A DNA stretch of 64,000 nucleotides from Clostridium hydrogeniformans DSM 21757. Its GTDB lineage: Bacteria; Bacillota; Clostridia; Clostridiales; Clostridiaceae. The stretch is from the NCBI RefSeq assembly GCF_000686705.1, contig NZ_JMLJ01000007.1, forward strand, positions 1 to 64,000, read 5' to 3'. The notes under the pieces were generated by a model that had not been told where the DNA came from, did no database searches, and was given only the letters and a program-made list of their open reading frames with translations. A program made the position numbers and the translations under genes. Below are positions 54,340-63,585 of the stretch, in pieces. Each line of letters opens with the position of its first letter. Position 1 is the stretch's first letter.

Positions 54340-54888
54340 ATGAATTTATGTAGTAGAGAAACTAATAGATTAGTGTTAAGAGAGTTTATAAAGGAAGATT
54401 TAGAAGATGTACATAAATATTCATCTGATACAGAAGTAGTAAAATTTTTGACCTGGGGACCTAATACTGAAGAGCAAACAGAGAAATTTTTACATAATGT
54501 TATCAGTTGTAAGGAAGAAGAACAAAGAAAAGATTATGATATAGCTGTAATATTAAAGGAAGAAGGAGCCCTAATTGGAGCATGTAAGATTCATATAGAT
54601 AGTTTTCACAATAAGGAGGCTTCTATAAGCTACTGTTATAAAAAAGAATTTTGGGGTAAAAATTATGCTGCAGAAGCAGGAAAAGCTATGGTGAAATTTG
54701 CTTTTAATGAATTAGGTATGCATAGAGTGTACGCTACATGTGATCCTGATAATATAAAGTCAGCTAGAGTTTTAGAAAAGATAGGAATGAAAAGAGAGGG
54801 ATTTCTTAGAGAGAATAAATTAGTGAAGAATCAGTGGAAAGACTCATTATTATATTCAATTATAAGTAGTGATATTATTAATAATTAA
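54340..54888 (+). CDS. GNAT-family acetyltransferase (RimJ/RimL-like)
   Basis: 182 residues. SRETNRLVLREFIKEDLEDV, KFLTWGPNTEEQTEKFL, ISYCYKKEFWGKNYAAEAGK (acetyl-CoA site) and HRVYATCDPDNIKSARVLEK give a complete RimJ/RimL-like GNAT. There is no recognisable Shine-Dalgarno before ATG 54340; the IS30 relic ends about 100 nt upstream, so the original leader may have been replaced. Followed by a good terminator. Confidence 0.83.
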   Translation: MNLCSRETNRLVLREFIKEDLEDVHKYSSDTEVVKFLTWGPNTEEQTEKFLHNVISCKEEEQRKDYDIAVILKEEGALIGACKIHIDSFHNKEASISYCYKKEFWGKNYAAEAGKAMVKFAFNELGMHRVYATCDPDNIKSARVLEKIGMKREGFLRENKLVKNQWKDSLLYSIISSDIINN

Positions 54889-54910
54889 TCTTAGATATAG
54901 TTGGGAGTTG

Positions 54911-54948
54911 CAAAGTCTAACCTAGTAGTGTTAGACTTTGCCCTTTTT
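54911..54948 (+). terminator. Intrinsic terminator
   Basis: CAAAGTCTAA pairs with TTAGACTTTG, then CCCTTTTT. Confidence 0.8.
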
Positions 54949-55461
54949 AGTTTAAAGAAAATAAGTTTTAAAAGCTAAGTTAGGAAAAATATAGTTGTAA
55001 CAGCTTTAGTTCTTAAGAGGAAAATAAAATAGATAGAATTTTAAATAATGTATGTTAAAATGATATTATTATAAAGAAGTTTATAATAATTTTAAAAATA
55101 CACCTATATATTAAAGGTTTAGAGAGTATAAAAATTTTATCCTATAAAATTTTATATATTTTCTACATGTTATATATAGAAAATGTATCAATATTTTAAA
55201 AAGTAAATCTTATGAGATAGTTTTACTAAGCTGTGATTATTGTAAGAAGTGTGACATAGAAGATATATTTCGAAATACAAAAACTATCAGATAGCAAAAT
55301 AATAGTAAAAATAGTTGTAAGGGAATCGAATTATAAGTTTATGAAGTAAATGTTTATTCTTATTTCTTAAATTCTCTACTTGTAACACAACTGACATAAA
55401 TAAATTGTAGAATTATATATAGGTTGGCAAGAGATTTCACACTAAAACTAGGAGGACAATT
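54949..55461. other. Mostly non-coding stretch
   Basis: Holds a start-less peptide relic SCDYCKKCDIEDIF with three closely spaced Cys (about 55229-55275) and hairpins near 55131-55153. No promoter stands out. AGGAGG just before 55462 belongs to the next gene. Confidence 0.35.
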
Positions 55462-56997
55462 ATGGAACTAAAGATGTTTAATTTTATTGAAGAAGTTATA
55501 GATAATTTAGAGGAACTAAAGGATGAATTACAAAATGATGCTAAGGATTTAGCAATATATTTTGAGGATTTATTAGAAAATATTAATGATGGAGATATAA
55601 GTGTTAATTCAAGAGTAAAATCATCTTCTAGTTTAAGAGAAAAAATAATAAGAAATAACTATTATAAAAAGTACAAGTCAGGTGAAGATATTATACTAAA
55701 TCTCTCAGACTTAATAGGTGTTAGAATAGAATGTAGATTTATTGAAGATGAAATGAAGATATATAAACTACTTAAAAAAATATTTAATAAAAAAGATACT
55801 AATGGATATCATTATAACTCTTTAAATAAAAATATTAAATTAGAGTTATCTAGTAAACAGCCACAGGAACAAAAAAATGGATTTGAAATCTTTAGGATAG
55901 ATGGAATTTATGAAACAAACCATAGAACAATAAAATTCGAGCTTCAAATTAAATCATTAGTCAATATCTTTTGGGGGGAGCTAGAGCATAAAATAATATA
56001 TAAAAATAATAATTATAGACTAGCAGATGGATTTTTGAAGGAACTTATGGGATCTATTAAGAAAAACCTTGCAATGATAGATAATCAGCTTCTTATGATT
56101 TACAACCAATTTAAGGATACAAATAGTATAGATCCTATGATAAGAAAGTCACAACTAGAAGTATTTCTTTCTAAGATTATCTATGAAATTTTTTCAGCTA
56201 AAATGAAAGATAGTATTGGATTTGGAGTTGATTTTAAGAAATCCTGTGATACTATAATGAAATATATTTTTAGAACCAGTAATGCTGAAAACTTAGAGGA
56301 GTATAATAAAACAATACTAAAAACAATAGATAGACTAAATAGTATTAGTAAAAATCACGTTAACTTTAACAAGGAGATAGAGTTTGAAAGAGATATACAT
56401 TTTGAAGATGACTTTTCTAATAAAATTGGATCTATTCTTTTAAGTTTAATAAATAGTGAATTCCAATGGAATTTATTCTTTAGAATATTATTTGAAATAG
56501 AGCTTGGAAATAATGCAGAGGATTTTGAAACCTTCATAAACTTTATAAGAAATAGATTTTATGAAAATAATAGTTTTTATAAACTGCAAGAAGTTTTTAA
56601 TGAGGAAGAGTTTATAAACATACAAAATTCTATTATGCTAACAATAGCAGATAGTTTTGAAGCAGTGGATTCTATAGAGTTTATATATGATGATAAAATT
56701 GAGGAAGTAAATGAGGCAATAAGTTCATTTATAGATTTTATATGTGAAAATATAGATACATATGAAGAGTGGATAAAAACTAATAATGTGGGGTTAAACT
56801 TGCTTTATTATAAAGTTTTATCTATCTTTAATTGTAAGATTGAAACCTATAGGGTAAAAGATATTATTGAAGAAATTAAGGAATGTAATTTAAAAATAGA
56901 AATAAGTAAAAGTATCTTTAAATATATAGATAAACTAGATGATATGGATAGAATAAAAGCTGAAGAGGCAATAAAATTTTTCAAAGTTGATTTATAA
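55462..56997 (+). CDS. RelA/SpoT-domain protein with long helical C-terminal region
   Basis: 511 residues. Residues about 25-190 are a RelA/SpoT nucleotidyltransferase domain: VNSRVKSSSSLREKIIR, LSDLIGVRIECRFIEDEMKI, then FELQIKSLVNIFWGELEHKI, equal to the E(L/I)QIRT...FWASLEHK motif. The expected GYRSxH block reads GYHYNSLNKN, so the substrate loop is altered. Residues 200-511 are predicted helical, acidic, with no family I recognise. No HD hydrolase, TGS or ACT domains, so not a long ribosome-associated Rel. Small synthetases make (p)ppGpp or pyrophosphorylate tRNA; this one is atypical. A single gene with AGGAGG and its own terminator. Confidence 0.75.
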   Translation: MELKMFNFIEEVIDNLEELKDELQNDAKDLAIYFEDLLENINDGDISVNSRVKSSSSLREKIIRNNYYKKYKSGEDIILNLSDLIGVRIECRFIEDEMKIYKLLKKIFNKKDTNGYHYNSLNKNIKLELSSKQPQEQKNGFEIFRIDGIYETNHRTIKFELQIKSLVNIFWGELEHKIIYKNNNYRLADGFLKELMGSIKKNLAMIDNQLLMIYNQFKDTNSIDPMIRKSQLEVFLSKIIYEIFSAKMKDSIGFGVDFKKSCDTIMKYIFRTSNAENLEEYNKTILKTIDRLNSISKNHVNFNKEIEFERDIHFEDDFSNKIGSILLSLINSEFQWNLFFRILFEIELGNNAEDFETFINFIRNRFYENNSFYKLQEVFNEEEFINIQNSIMLTIADSFEAVDSIEFIYDDKIEEVNEAISSFIDFICENIDTYEEWIKTNNVGLNLLYYKVLSIFNCKIETYRVKDIIEEIKECNLKIEISKSIFKYIDKLDDMDRIKAEEAIKFFKVDL

Positions 56998-57028
56998 ATA
57001 TTCTTCATAAATAAGACTTAAATATATG

Positions 57029-57079
57029 AAAAAAGGATTATTATATATAAATTAGAATTATATATAATAATCCTTTTTA
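57029..57079 (+). terminator. Intrinsic terminator
   Basis: A 20-bp perfect stem (57031-57050 with 57058-57077; ends AAAAGGATTA / TAATCCTTTT), then TT. Confidence 0.8.
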
Positions 57080-57275
57080 ATGGAGACTATGACAAGGTTG
57101 AAAAGGAATTAATGGTTATATTTAAATATGGTATTTAAATCAAAGAAATCTTTAAGCTTTTAATTAAATATATAGACAAAAAGTTGACCCACAATAAGAA
57201 GTATAAAGAGAGTCTAGACAATATATAAAACTATAAATTCAATTCATAAAAATATTATAAAAAAGGAGGAAGTTA

Positions 57276-57904
57276 ATGAAGAAGATAGTATTATACAGTG
57301 ATCAAATAAAAGAAGATAGAAAGTTGGATTATGAGCTTTTAAGATTGTTAAATAAAAAAAATCCATCAATAGCCTATTTAAGAGGATCTTCAGATTTAAC
57401 AGGAAAGTATTTTAATTATGTGGTTGACTATTATGGAGATTTAGGGATTACTAATGTAAATTACTTTGATTTAGATAGGGAATATGACAAAGTGAAAATT
57501 AGCCATATATTTAATTATGATGCAATACATCTTTCTGGTGGAAATACCTTTCGTTTTCTCAATTTATTAAGAGAAACTAATGTATTAAACCACTGAAGTC
57601 CTATGTAGAGAGTGGGAAAGTTTTAATTGGAGTTAGTGCAGGAAGTATAATAACAACTAAAAGTATTGATACAGCTAAGTTTCTGGATGAGGATATTGTA
57701 GGGTTAAATGATAGAAGTTCTTTAGGTATTGTGGATTTTGATTTTATTCCTCATTGGAATAATGATCAAAGTGAAGAAAAATTAAAGTTACTAAGAACCT
57801 ATTCTAATCTTAAAAATAGAACAATTTATGCTTGCAAAGATGGGAATGGTATAGTTATTGAAGGAGAAGATATTAAATTTATTGGAGATATTATAAAGGT
57901 TTAA
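57276..57904 (+). pseudogene. Peptidase E (S51 family), single frameshift
   Basis: MKKIVLYSDQIKEDRKLDYE, AIHLSGGNTFRFLNLLRET and then, after loss of one base near 57592, LKSYVESGKVLIGVSAGSII, FIPHWNNDQSEEKLKLLRTY, ACKDGNGIVIEGEDIKFIG. The Ser nucleophile GVSAGS and His in PHWN of S51 alpha-aspartyl dipeptidase-like enzymes are intact in the second frame. The only lesion visible is this -1 shift, so inactivation is recent, or it is a sequencing error. AAGGAGG-like site precedes ATG 57276. Confidence 0.75.
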
Positions 57905-58036
57905 TTACGGTTTATGGTGTTAAGGGATTTACTATATAGGATAAGACTCATAATCTCCTTTCATCAGCGGGATATTTAAATAAAAAGATTACAAAAGCTT
58001 ATTATTCAGAATATTTCAAATATATGCAAGAATGAT

Positions 58037-58144
58037 CACATATCTAATTATAATACATGGATTGTTTATGCTATCTCAAAATATAATAGAAACAAAGGTT
58101 ATACTACACAAACTATTAAAACACTAATTCACTATTTATTTTAA
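58037..58144 (+). pseudogene. GNAT acetyltransferase fragment
   Basis: TWIVYAISKYNRNKGYTTQT then IKTLIHYLF is the acetyl-CoA motif of a RimJ-like GNAT (W.VYAI...NxGYxTQAI). No start or C-terminus. The preceding 100 nt (HNLLSSAGYLNKKITKAYYS) may be from the same gene. Confidence 0.45.
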
Positions 58145-58218
58145 AAATAAATAGTGATATTTTAAGTACCTTAAATTTATCATTGATAATATAAATATTT
58201 ACAATGATAAATTTAAGG
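58129..58218. repeat. Two successive inverted repeats
   Basis: Hairpin 58129-58157 (TCACTATTTATT with AATAAATAGTGA). Then a perfect 17-bp stem: CCTTAAATTTATCATTG (58169-58185) with its complement at 58202-58218, loop 16 nt. They lie 68 nt before the next gene and may end the previous transcript or regulate the next. Confidence 0.65.
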
Positions 58219-58285
58219 GATAAAAGCTTTAATAAGAAAGATTCATAAAGTATATGTATAAAATATCTTGAAAGTAGGATAGCGA

Positions 58286-58942
58286 ATGAAATTCTCAGAA
58301 TTTTTATCAAAACAAAATTCTATATATTCAGAATTTAAAGATACATCTAAAATTATATCAAATGGATTAACTCCAAGAGTGTTTGAAAGCCAAGGGGGAT
58401 ACCTTATAGCATATGGTCATCCGGAAAATATAGTAGCTGGTGTCAAAAGCTTTTCTGAAAAAGTCAGTAATATTGTTCCTACAATTAAATATAATGAGGA
58501 GAATGTACATACTACATTATGTACATTTCAGATATTAGATAATTTTAAGGTTGATACTAGGGTATTACAGAATTTATCTAGAATTATTCATTGTAACTTA
58601 CCTTTAATAAAAGATGTAAAAATAGAATATAATGAATGGCTAATAAATCAAGATAGTGGAATTGCCATGGGACAGCCTAATAGATCATTTTGGGAAAATA
58701 CTAAAAAAATAGTTGAACATGGGGTAAAAATAGGTATGAATCTTAAATATCCTTGGGGAGCACATATTACAACAAATAGATTTTTAGCTAAAGTATCAAA
58801 TGAACAAACATTAGAGCTATTAAACCTATTTAAAAATAACAAACCCTTGGGTATAAGCACCCCAATTTACGTTGATATTGGTTATTTTATCCTTAACCCA
58901 AAAGAATTTAAACTTAATGTTTATGAGAGATTTCAATTGTAG
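58286..58942 (+). CDS. 2H phosphoesterase-like protein
   Basis: 218 residues. Two His motifs, NVHTTLCTF (His75) and GAHITTNRF (His160), are spaced as the paired H-x-T motifs of 2H phosphoesterases (LigT/CPDase group), which act on cyclic phosphodiesters or RNA ends. The segments before each motif fit the bilobal fold. No other domain. The ribosome site is weak. It is just upstream of a decayed metallo-beta-lactamase-fold gene, which is also often a nucleotide or RNA phosphodiesterase. Assignment from motifs only. Confidence 0.6.
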   Translation: MKFSEFLSKQNSIYSEFKDTSKIISNGLTPRVFESQGGYLIAYGHPENIVAGVKSFSEKVSNIVPTIKYNEENVHTTLCTFQILDNFKVDTRVLQNLSRIIHCNLPLIKDVKIEYNEWLINQDSGIAMGQPNRSFWENTKKIVEHGVKIGMNLKYPWGAHITTNRFLAKVSNEQTLELLNLFKNNKPLGISTPIYVDIGYFILNPKEFKLNVYERFQL

Positions 58943-58986
58943 TAGTATAGGGTTTCTGTAGTGATTAATATTGTAGGAGGATTATA

Positions 58987-59734
58987 ATGATTAAAATAAT
59001 ATTTATGGGTACTAATGGCTGGTTTGATTCCAGCATAGGGAGTACCACATCAATTCTTATTGAACATGATGATTATTATGTAATATTAGATGCTGGCAAT
59101 GGTATTTCAAAGCTAAAACATTATATAAATTATGAGAATCCAGTTTATCTTTTTCTGAGTCATTTTCATATAGATCATATATCAGGTCTCCATACTTTAT
59201 CTATGAATAAGTTTTCAAAAGGCTTATATATTATTGTTCAAAATGGTGGCAGGAAAGTAATTAAACAGTTTATGAATTCACCTTTTACACCTCCTATAGA
59301 AAACTTACCTTTTCATACAGAGATAATTGAAATTAAGGAAAATCTTAAAAACCTTCCTTTTAAAGCTACATTCTTACCTTTAGCTCATACCCACTACAAC
59401 TTTAGGATTTAGATTTGAAATAAATAATAGAATTATAACTTACTGCACTGATACTGGTTATTGTAAAAATGCTCTTAGGTTATCTAAAGATGCTGACATA
59501 TTAATTACGGAGTGTAGCATGAAAACTAATGAGGTTAGTGATAATCCTATACATTTAAATCCAGAATTATCTGCTAAAATTGCAAAGGAATCAGATGTGA
59601 AAAACTTATTTTTAATGCACTTTGATGCTAGTAGGTATATAAGTGTAGAGTCTAGAGTTGAAGCAGAAAAGAGTGCAAGAGAAATATTTAGTAACTCATA
59701 TGCTAGTTATGATGGGTTAGAGGTGGAAGTTTAA
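58987..59734 (+). pseudogene. Metallo-beta-lactamase-fold hydrolase, frameshifted
   Basis: MIKIIFMGTNGWFDSSIGST, ILDAGNGISKL and FLSHFHIDHISGLHTL (HxHxDH zinc motif) in the first frame up to 59412. After a shift near 59400 the protein continues GFRFEINNRIITYCTDTGYC, DILITECSMKTNE, HLNPELSAKIAKESDVKNLF and LMHFDASRY (final His). 748 nt, i.e. one base beyond a multiple of three. An RNase Z-like/phosphodiesterase relative with all zinc ligands; one indel inactivates it. AGGAGG precedes ATG 58987. Confidence 0.8.
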
Positions 59735-59774
59735 ATTAGAAAAGATAAAATATATTTATGAAATAATATATAGT

Positions 59775-59812
59775 AGCACTTACAGGCAATTAGCTAAAGT
59801 AGGTGCTTTTTA
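59775..59812 (+). terminator. Intrinsic terminator
   Basis: AGCACTTAC pairs with GTAGGTGCT (one G-U), then TTTT. Very like the terminator at 11625. Confidence 0.75.
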
Positions 59813-60044
59813 TTATTACCAAATATTTAGAATAACATATGAAATTCTTTTAAAAAAGACTATATTTGTAAAGGAGAATATTGTAAAATATACATATATA
59901 TTGTTAATAATTGTAATGGAAATTTCCAATTATATATAATAACATTGATCAATATAACCTTTAAGGGGATATGGTGATTTATAAATTTTAAACTTATGAT
60001 ATAAATAATTTTCATAAGATGATTTTAGGGGTGGGGTAAAGAAA

Positions 60045-60680
60045 ATGAATATTCTAGCAATAGGTGCACATCCAGATGATATAGAGTATGGGTGTGCAGG
60101 TACATTACTTGAATTTAAAGAAAGAGGACATTCTATACATTTTATTATTTTTACTGATGGGGGTAATTGGAGAGATAAAAATAGTGATATAAGAATAAAG
60201 GAACAATTATGTGCTTGTGATAATATGGAAGTAGATGATGTTATATGGATGGGAGCAAAAGATGGAAATATCAAAACAGATATTAAATTAATTGATAAAA
60301 TAGAGAAAATAATATTGGAAAAAAATATAGATGTGGTTTTCTGTAACTATCCTAGTGATACTCATCAAGATTATATTGAACTAGCAAATATAGTAAGATC
60401 TGCAAGTAGATTTAGTAAAAATTTATTATTTTATGAAGCATTGACATCTACGGGATTTGAGCCTAATTTTTATATTGATATAGGGGAATTTATTGATAAA
60501 AAAATAGAGGTATTGACTTCCTTTAAGTCTCAGATCAATAAATATGAAGAAAGAGGTATTGATTACCTTGATATGATTAAAATTAAGAATAAGTTATATG
60601 GATTTAAGTCATCTTGTAATTATGCAGAGGGATTTTCAGTTGGCCATTTATGCTATACTAGTTTTTTTGATAAGGTTTAG
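60045..60680 (+). CDS. PIG-L/LmbE-family N-deacetylase
   Basis: 211 residues. NILAIGAHPDDIEYGCAGTL (2-21) contains the metal motif AHPDD with E; NYPSDTHQDY has the third ligand His. DGGNWRD and FYEALTSTGFEPNFYIDI complete the family pattern. Zn-dependent enzymes removing acetyl groups from N-acetylglucosamine-type sugars or related conjugates (as in bacillithiol or mycothiol synthesis). No bacillithiol partner nearby. Single gene. Confidence 0.9.
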   Translation: MNILAIGAHPDDIEYGCAGTLLEFKERGHSIHFIIFTDGGNWRDKNSDIRIKEQLCACDNMEVDDVIWMGAKDGNIKTDIKLIDKIEKIILEKNIDVVFCNYPSDTHQDYIELANIVRSASRFSKNLLFYEALTSTGFEPNFYIDIGEFIDKKIEVLTSFKSQINKYEERGIDYLDMIKIKNKLYGFKSSCNYAEGFSVGHLCYTSFFDKV

Positions 60681-60933
60681 TATTATAATATAATAAATCT
60701 TATAATATTTAAATAATTTGAGACTAAACTGATTATAAAGAAGGATATGAATAATTAGTAGTGTACGTTATTTATTTCTTTGACTTTTTAAGAATACAAA
60801 TAAGTGATGTGAATCTAATTTTAAAGTAGTTATAAATACAATGCTTTTGCTAATGGTGAAACTTAGATAGCTTATATATTAAATGATATACGAACTTTTG
60901 AATTTAAATAGTGTCAAAGGAGTGTTACTATAT

Positions 60934-61455
60934 ATGTTTTTTTATAACTTAGAAACTGAGAGATTATTCCTTGATAATATAGATATTAGTCACAGAGAAT
61001 TTATATTTAGTCAATTTTCAAATGATATGGTGAATAAATATTTGTTTGATGCGGAACCATTAAAGGATGTATATGAAGCTGATGAAATCATTAAATTTTA
61101 TACAATACCAGAGCCACGCTTTCAGCACAGGTGGGTTATTAGAAGGAAATCAGATAATATAAATATAGGTACTTGTGGGTTCCATTGCTGGGATACACAA
61201 AATTCTAAGGTTGATGTTGGATATGACCTTAGAAAAGAATTCTGGGGTAATGGTTATATGGAAGAGTGTATGAAAGAACTTATAAAGTTTGCTAGGTATA
61301 AGATGAAGGTGAAAGAAATAAATGCATGTATTTATTTAGAAAATGAGAAATCTATAAGACTTGTAAAGAATTTAGGGTTTTCTATATCAAGCTCAAGTGT
61401 TGAGTTGTTTAGGGGAAAAGAATACTTACATAATATATATGCACTTTTCTTATAG
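60934..61455 (+). CDS. GNAT-family acetyltransferase (RimJ/RimL-like)
   Basis: 173 residues from ATG 60934, chosen because AAGGAG lies at 60917-60922; an in-frame ATG at 60883 has no such site. FYNLETERLFLDNIDISHRE, VDVGYDLRKEFWGNGYMEEC (acetyl-CoA motif) and INACIYLENEKSIRLVKNLG are the three GNAT blocks. Substrate unknown. Confidence 0.85.
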   Translation: MFFYNLETERLFLDNIDISHREFIFSQFSNDMVNKYLFDAEPLKDVYEADEIIKFYTIPEPRFQHRWVIRRKSDNINIGTCGFHCWDTQNSKVDVGYDLRKEFWGNGYMEECMKELIKFARYKMKVKEINACIYLENEKSIRLVKNLGFSISSSSVELFRGKEYLHNIYALFL

Positions 61456-61915
61456 GATATTTTTAAAACGTGTTTAGATTACCTTTTACTAGTTTATCAA
61501 TGGATGCTTCTAATAAAATATTAAGAAAAATACTAAAGCGAGATAAAGCCAATATACTCTTCTAAAAAGAGGTTTATATATAATTATTTTAAGCGGATAG
61601 AGTTAGATAGATTTTTATTAAATTTACCACCAGACTATATCTTAAAATGTAAAAATTCTTAATTAGATAATTTATAAAGTATAAAAAGCCTGCAATTAGC
61701 AGGCTTTTTATACTTTATAAATTTGGAATACTATGTTTTTCTAAATAAATTCTATTTAGATGATGAATTTATAAGTTAGATACTAATATCTATAGAAATT
61801 ATGAGTTATATCTCTTATTATCTTAATTTTATTGCTATATATGTTATACATAAAGTATAAGTTAAACTATATTTTCTCTTATTCCTTAACTATTTAATTT
61901 ATTTTAAATAGTAGA
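61456..61915. other. Intergenic region with strong terminator
   Basis: AAAAAGCCTGC (61683-61693) pairs with GCAGGCTTTTT (61699-61709), loop AATTA. Before it, a relic near 61590-61660 reads RIELDRFLLNLPPDYILKC, not recognised. No other gene. Confidence 0.6.
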
Positions 61916-63070
61916 TTATAATACATTTTGACTTAATAGATGTTTAATGCCATTAGTAGCATCTAATAGAGGAGAGATTGATTTATCATGATTAAGATTA
62001 TATATTATCTTAGCAATAAATTCGGACATATCTACTTCATAGAACCATTCTGCATCTTTAATCTCTTTAGGGATATAGTTCATATTAGTAGAATATACTT
62101 TTTTGATTATTCCTTCCTCATAGAACTTTTGGAACTTATCTATTCCTTCTGTAAAGAAAGCAAAGGTAGATGCAACGTATATATGTTCAGCTTTTCTCCT
62201 TTTTAATTCTAATGCAATGTCAAAAACAGATTCTCCAGATGCTATCATATCATCAACTATTAATACATTTTTACCTTCAATGGATCTACCAATGTACTCA
62301 TGTTGGACTATTGGATTTTTACCCTTAACAATTATTGAGTGATCTCGTCTTTTATAAAATAACCCTACATCAAGTCCTAATACGCTAGAATAGTATATAG
62401 CCCTATCCATTGCCCCGGTATCAGGACTAATAACAAGCATCTTAGTTTTATTTATTAGTAAATTCTTCTCTTCTTTAATAAAAGTCTTAACAATTTCATA
62501 TGTGGGATAGAGGTTTTCAAAAGAAATTAGTGGAATAGCATTTTGTATAGTTGGATCATGAACATCAAAGGTTAAAATCTCTTCAACTCCTAATCTCTCT
62601 AATTCTTGTAATGCTATTGCACAGTCTAAAGATTCTCTTCCTTTACGCCTATGTTGTCTTGCAGCATAAAGTAAAGGCATAACCACTGTAATTCTTCTAG
62701 CTTTTCCACCTATGGCAGAAAGAACTCTTTTAATATCCTGAAAATGTTCATCAGGCCCCTTGCGGTTTTGAAAGCCAAATAGTTCATAGGTACAACTATA
62801 ATTACTAACATCACATAGTATATAAATATCTTTTCCTCTTACTGTATCCTCGATTTTCACCTTACCTTCTCCATTAGCAAAACGTATTTCATCTATAGGA
62901 ATAATATAAGATTCTTCTTTTATTTCCTCCTCTCTTAGAATTCTACTCATTTCATATTTCATTTTAGCTACTATGTGTTCATTAATTTTATTTCCTATGT
63001 CTTTACAACTTTCTAAAGCTATAATTCCAAGTTGTCCATAAGGTTTTAAGTCTAATAAATCCATTTTCAT
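61916..63070 (-). CDS. prs: Ribose-phosphate pyrophosphokinase, long clostridial paralogue
   Basis: 384 residues, against about 315 for ordinary Prs. PIDEIRFANGEGKVKIEDTV, RRITVVMPLLYAARQHRRKG (YARQDRK-like block), ILTFDVHDPTIQNAI (DLHAxQIQG position, changed), ISPDTGAMDRA, YKRRDHS and the PRPP loop VLIVDDMIASGES are all present. Extra length is in the N-terminal part and in loops. It makes PRPP from ribose 5-phosphate and ATP. The altered DLHAxQIQ block suggests different hexamer or allosteric behaviour. AGGAG precedes ATG 63070. Monocistronic. Confidence 0.87.
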   Translation of the reverse strand: MKMDLLDLKPYGQLGIIALESCKDIGNKINEHIVAKMKYEMSRILREEEIKEESYIIPIDEIRFANGEGKVKIEDTVRGKDIYILCDVSNYSCTYELFGFQNRKGPDEHFQDIKRVLSAIGGKARRITVVMPLLYAARQHRRKGRESLDCAIALQELERLGVEEILTFDVHDPTIQNAIPLISFENLYPTYEIVKTFIKEEKNLLINKTKMLVISPDTGAMDRAIYYSSVLGLDVGLFYKRRDHSIIVKGKNPIVQHEYIGRSIEGKNVLIVDDMIASGESVFDIALELKRRKAEHIYVASTFAFFTEGIDKFQKFYEEGIIKKVYSTNMNYIPKEIKDAEWFYEVDMSEFIAKIIYNLNHDKSISPLLDATNGIKHLLSQNVL

Positions 63071-63585
63071 ATCCTTAGCTCCTTTATCTGAATTTTAATT
63101 ACACTATATTGATTTATCTAAATTTAGAAGATAAGTTTTATATTTTTCTTAGTTGTTAGATAGATTTATATCATAAAATATAGTTAATATTTTATGATAT
63201 AGTACGGAAATAATTATTTGAGTATTAATATTACTATATAAATATATTTTAAAAGCCTAAACTTTTTATTACTATGAAAATTAACTATAACCAAGATTTA
63301 TTTGGTTATAATTAGATTATTTACAAGTTAATTCAATAACATCATACAACTATATTCTATTACTTTTTTAGATTCTTTCAAGACTTTTTATAAATATAAA
63401 GAGAAATATATAATAATATGAATTTAAATACTGAAGTGAAGGTTCCTAATTGACAGTATTTGTATTTAAATGATATATTTATGTTGTAAATAATTACAAG
63501 TTTTTAGATTCCATATAATGATAGTGAATGGAGAAAATCATATATTTAAGAATTTTAATCAATAAAAAGAGGGGAGAAGCCTTTC
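63071..63585. promoter_or_regulatory. Divergent intergenic region with hairpins and a promoter
   Basis: TATCATAAAATAT (63169-63181) pairs perfectly with its complement ending at 63199 (14-bp stem 63168-63200). TATAACCAA (63286-63294) pairs with TTGGTTATA (63302-63310). A good promoter, TTGACA (63450-63455), 18 nt, TATATT (63474-63479), faces right, toward the partial gene. Confidence 0.6.
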
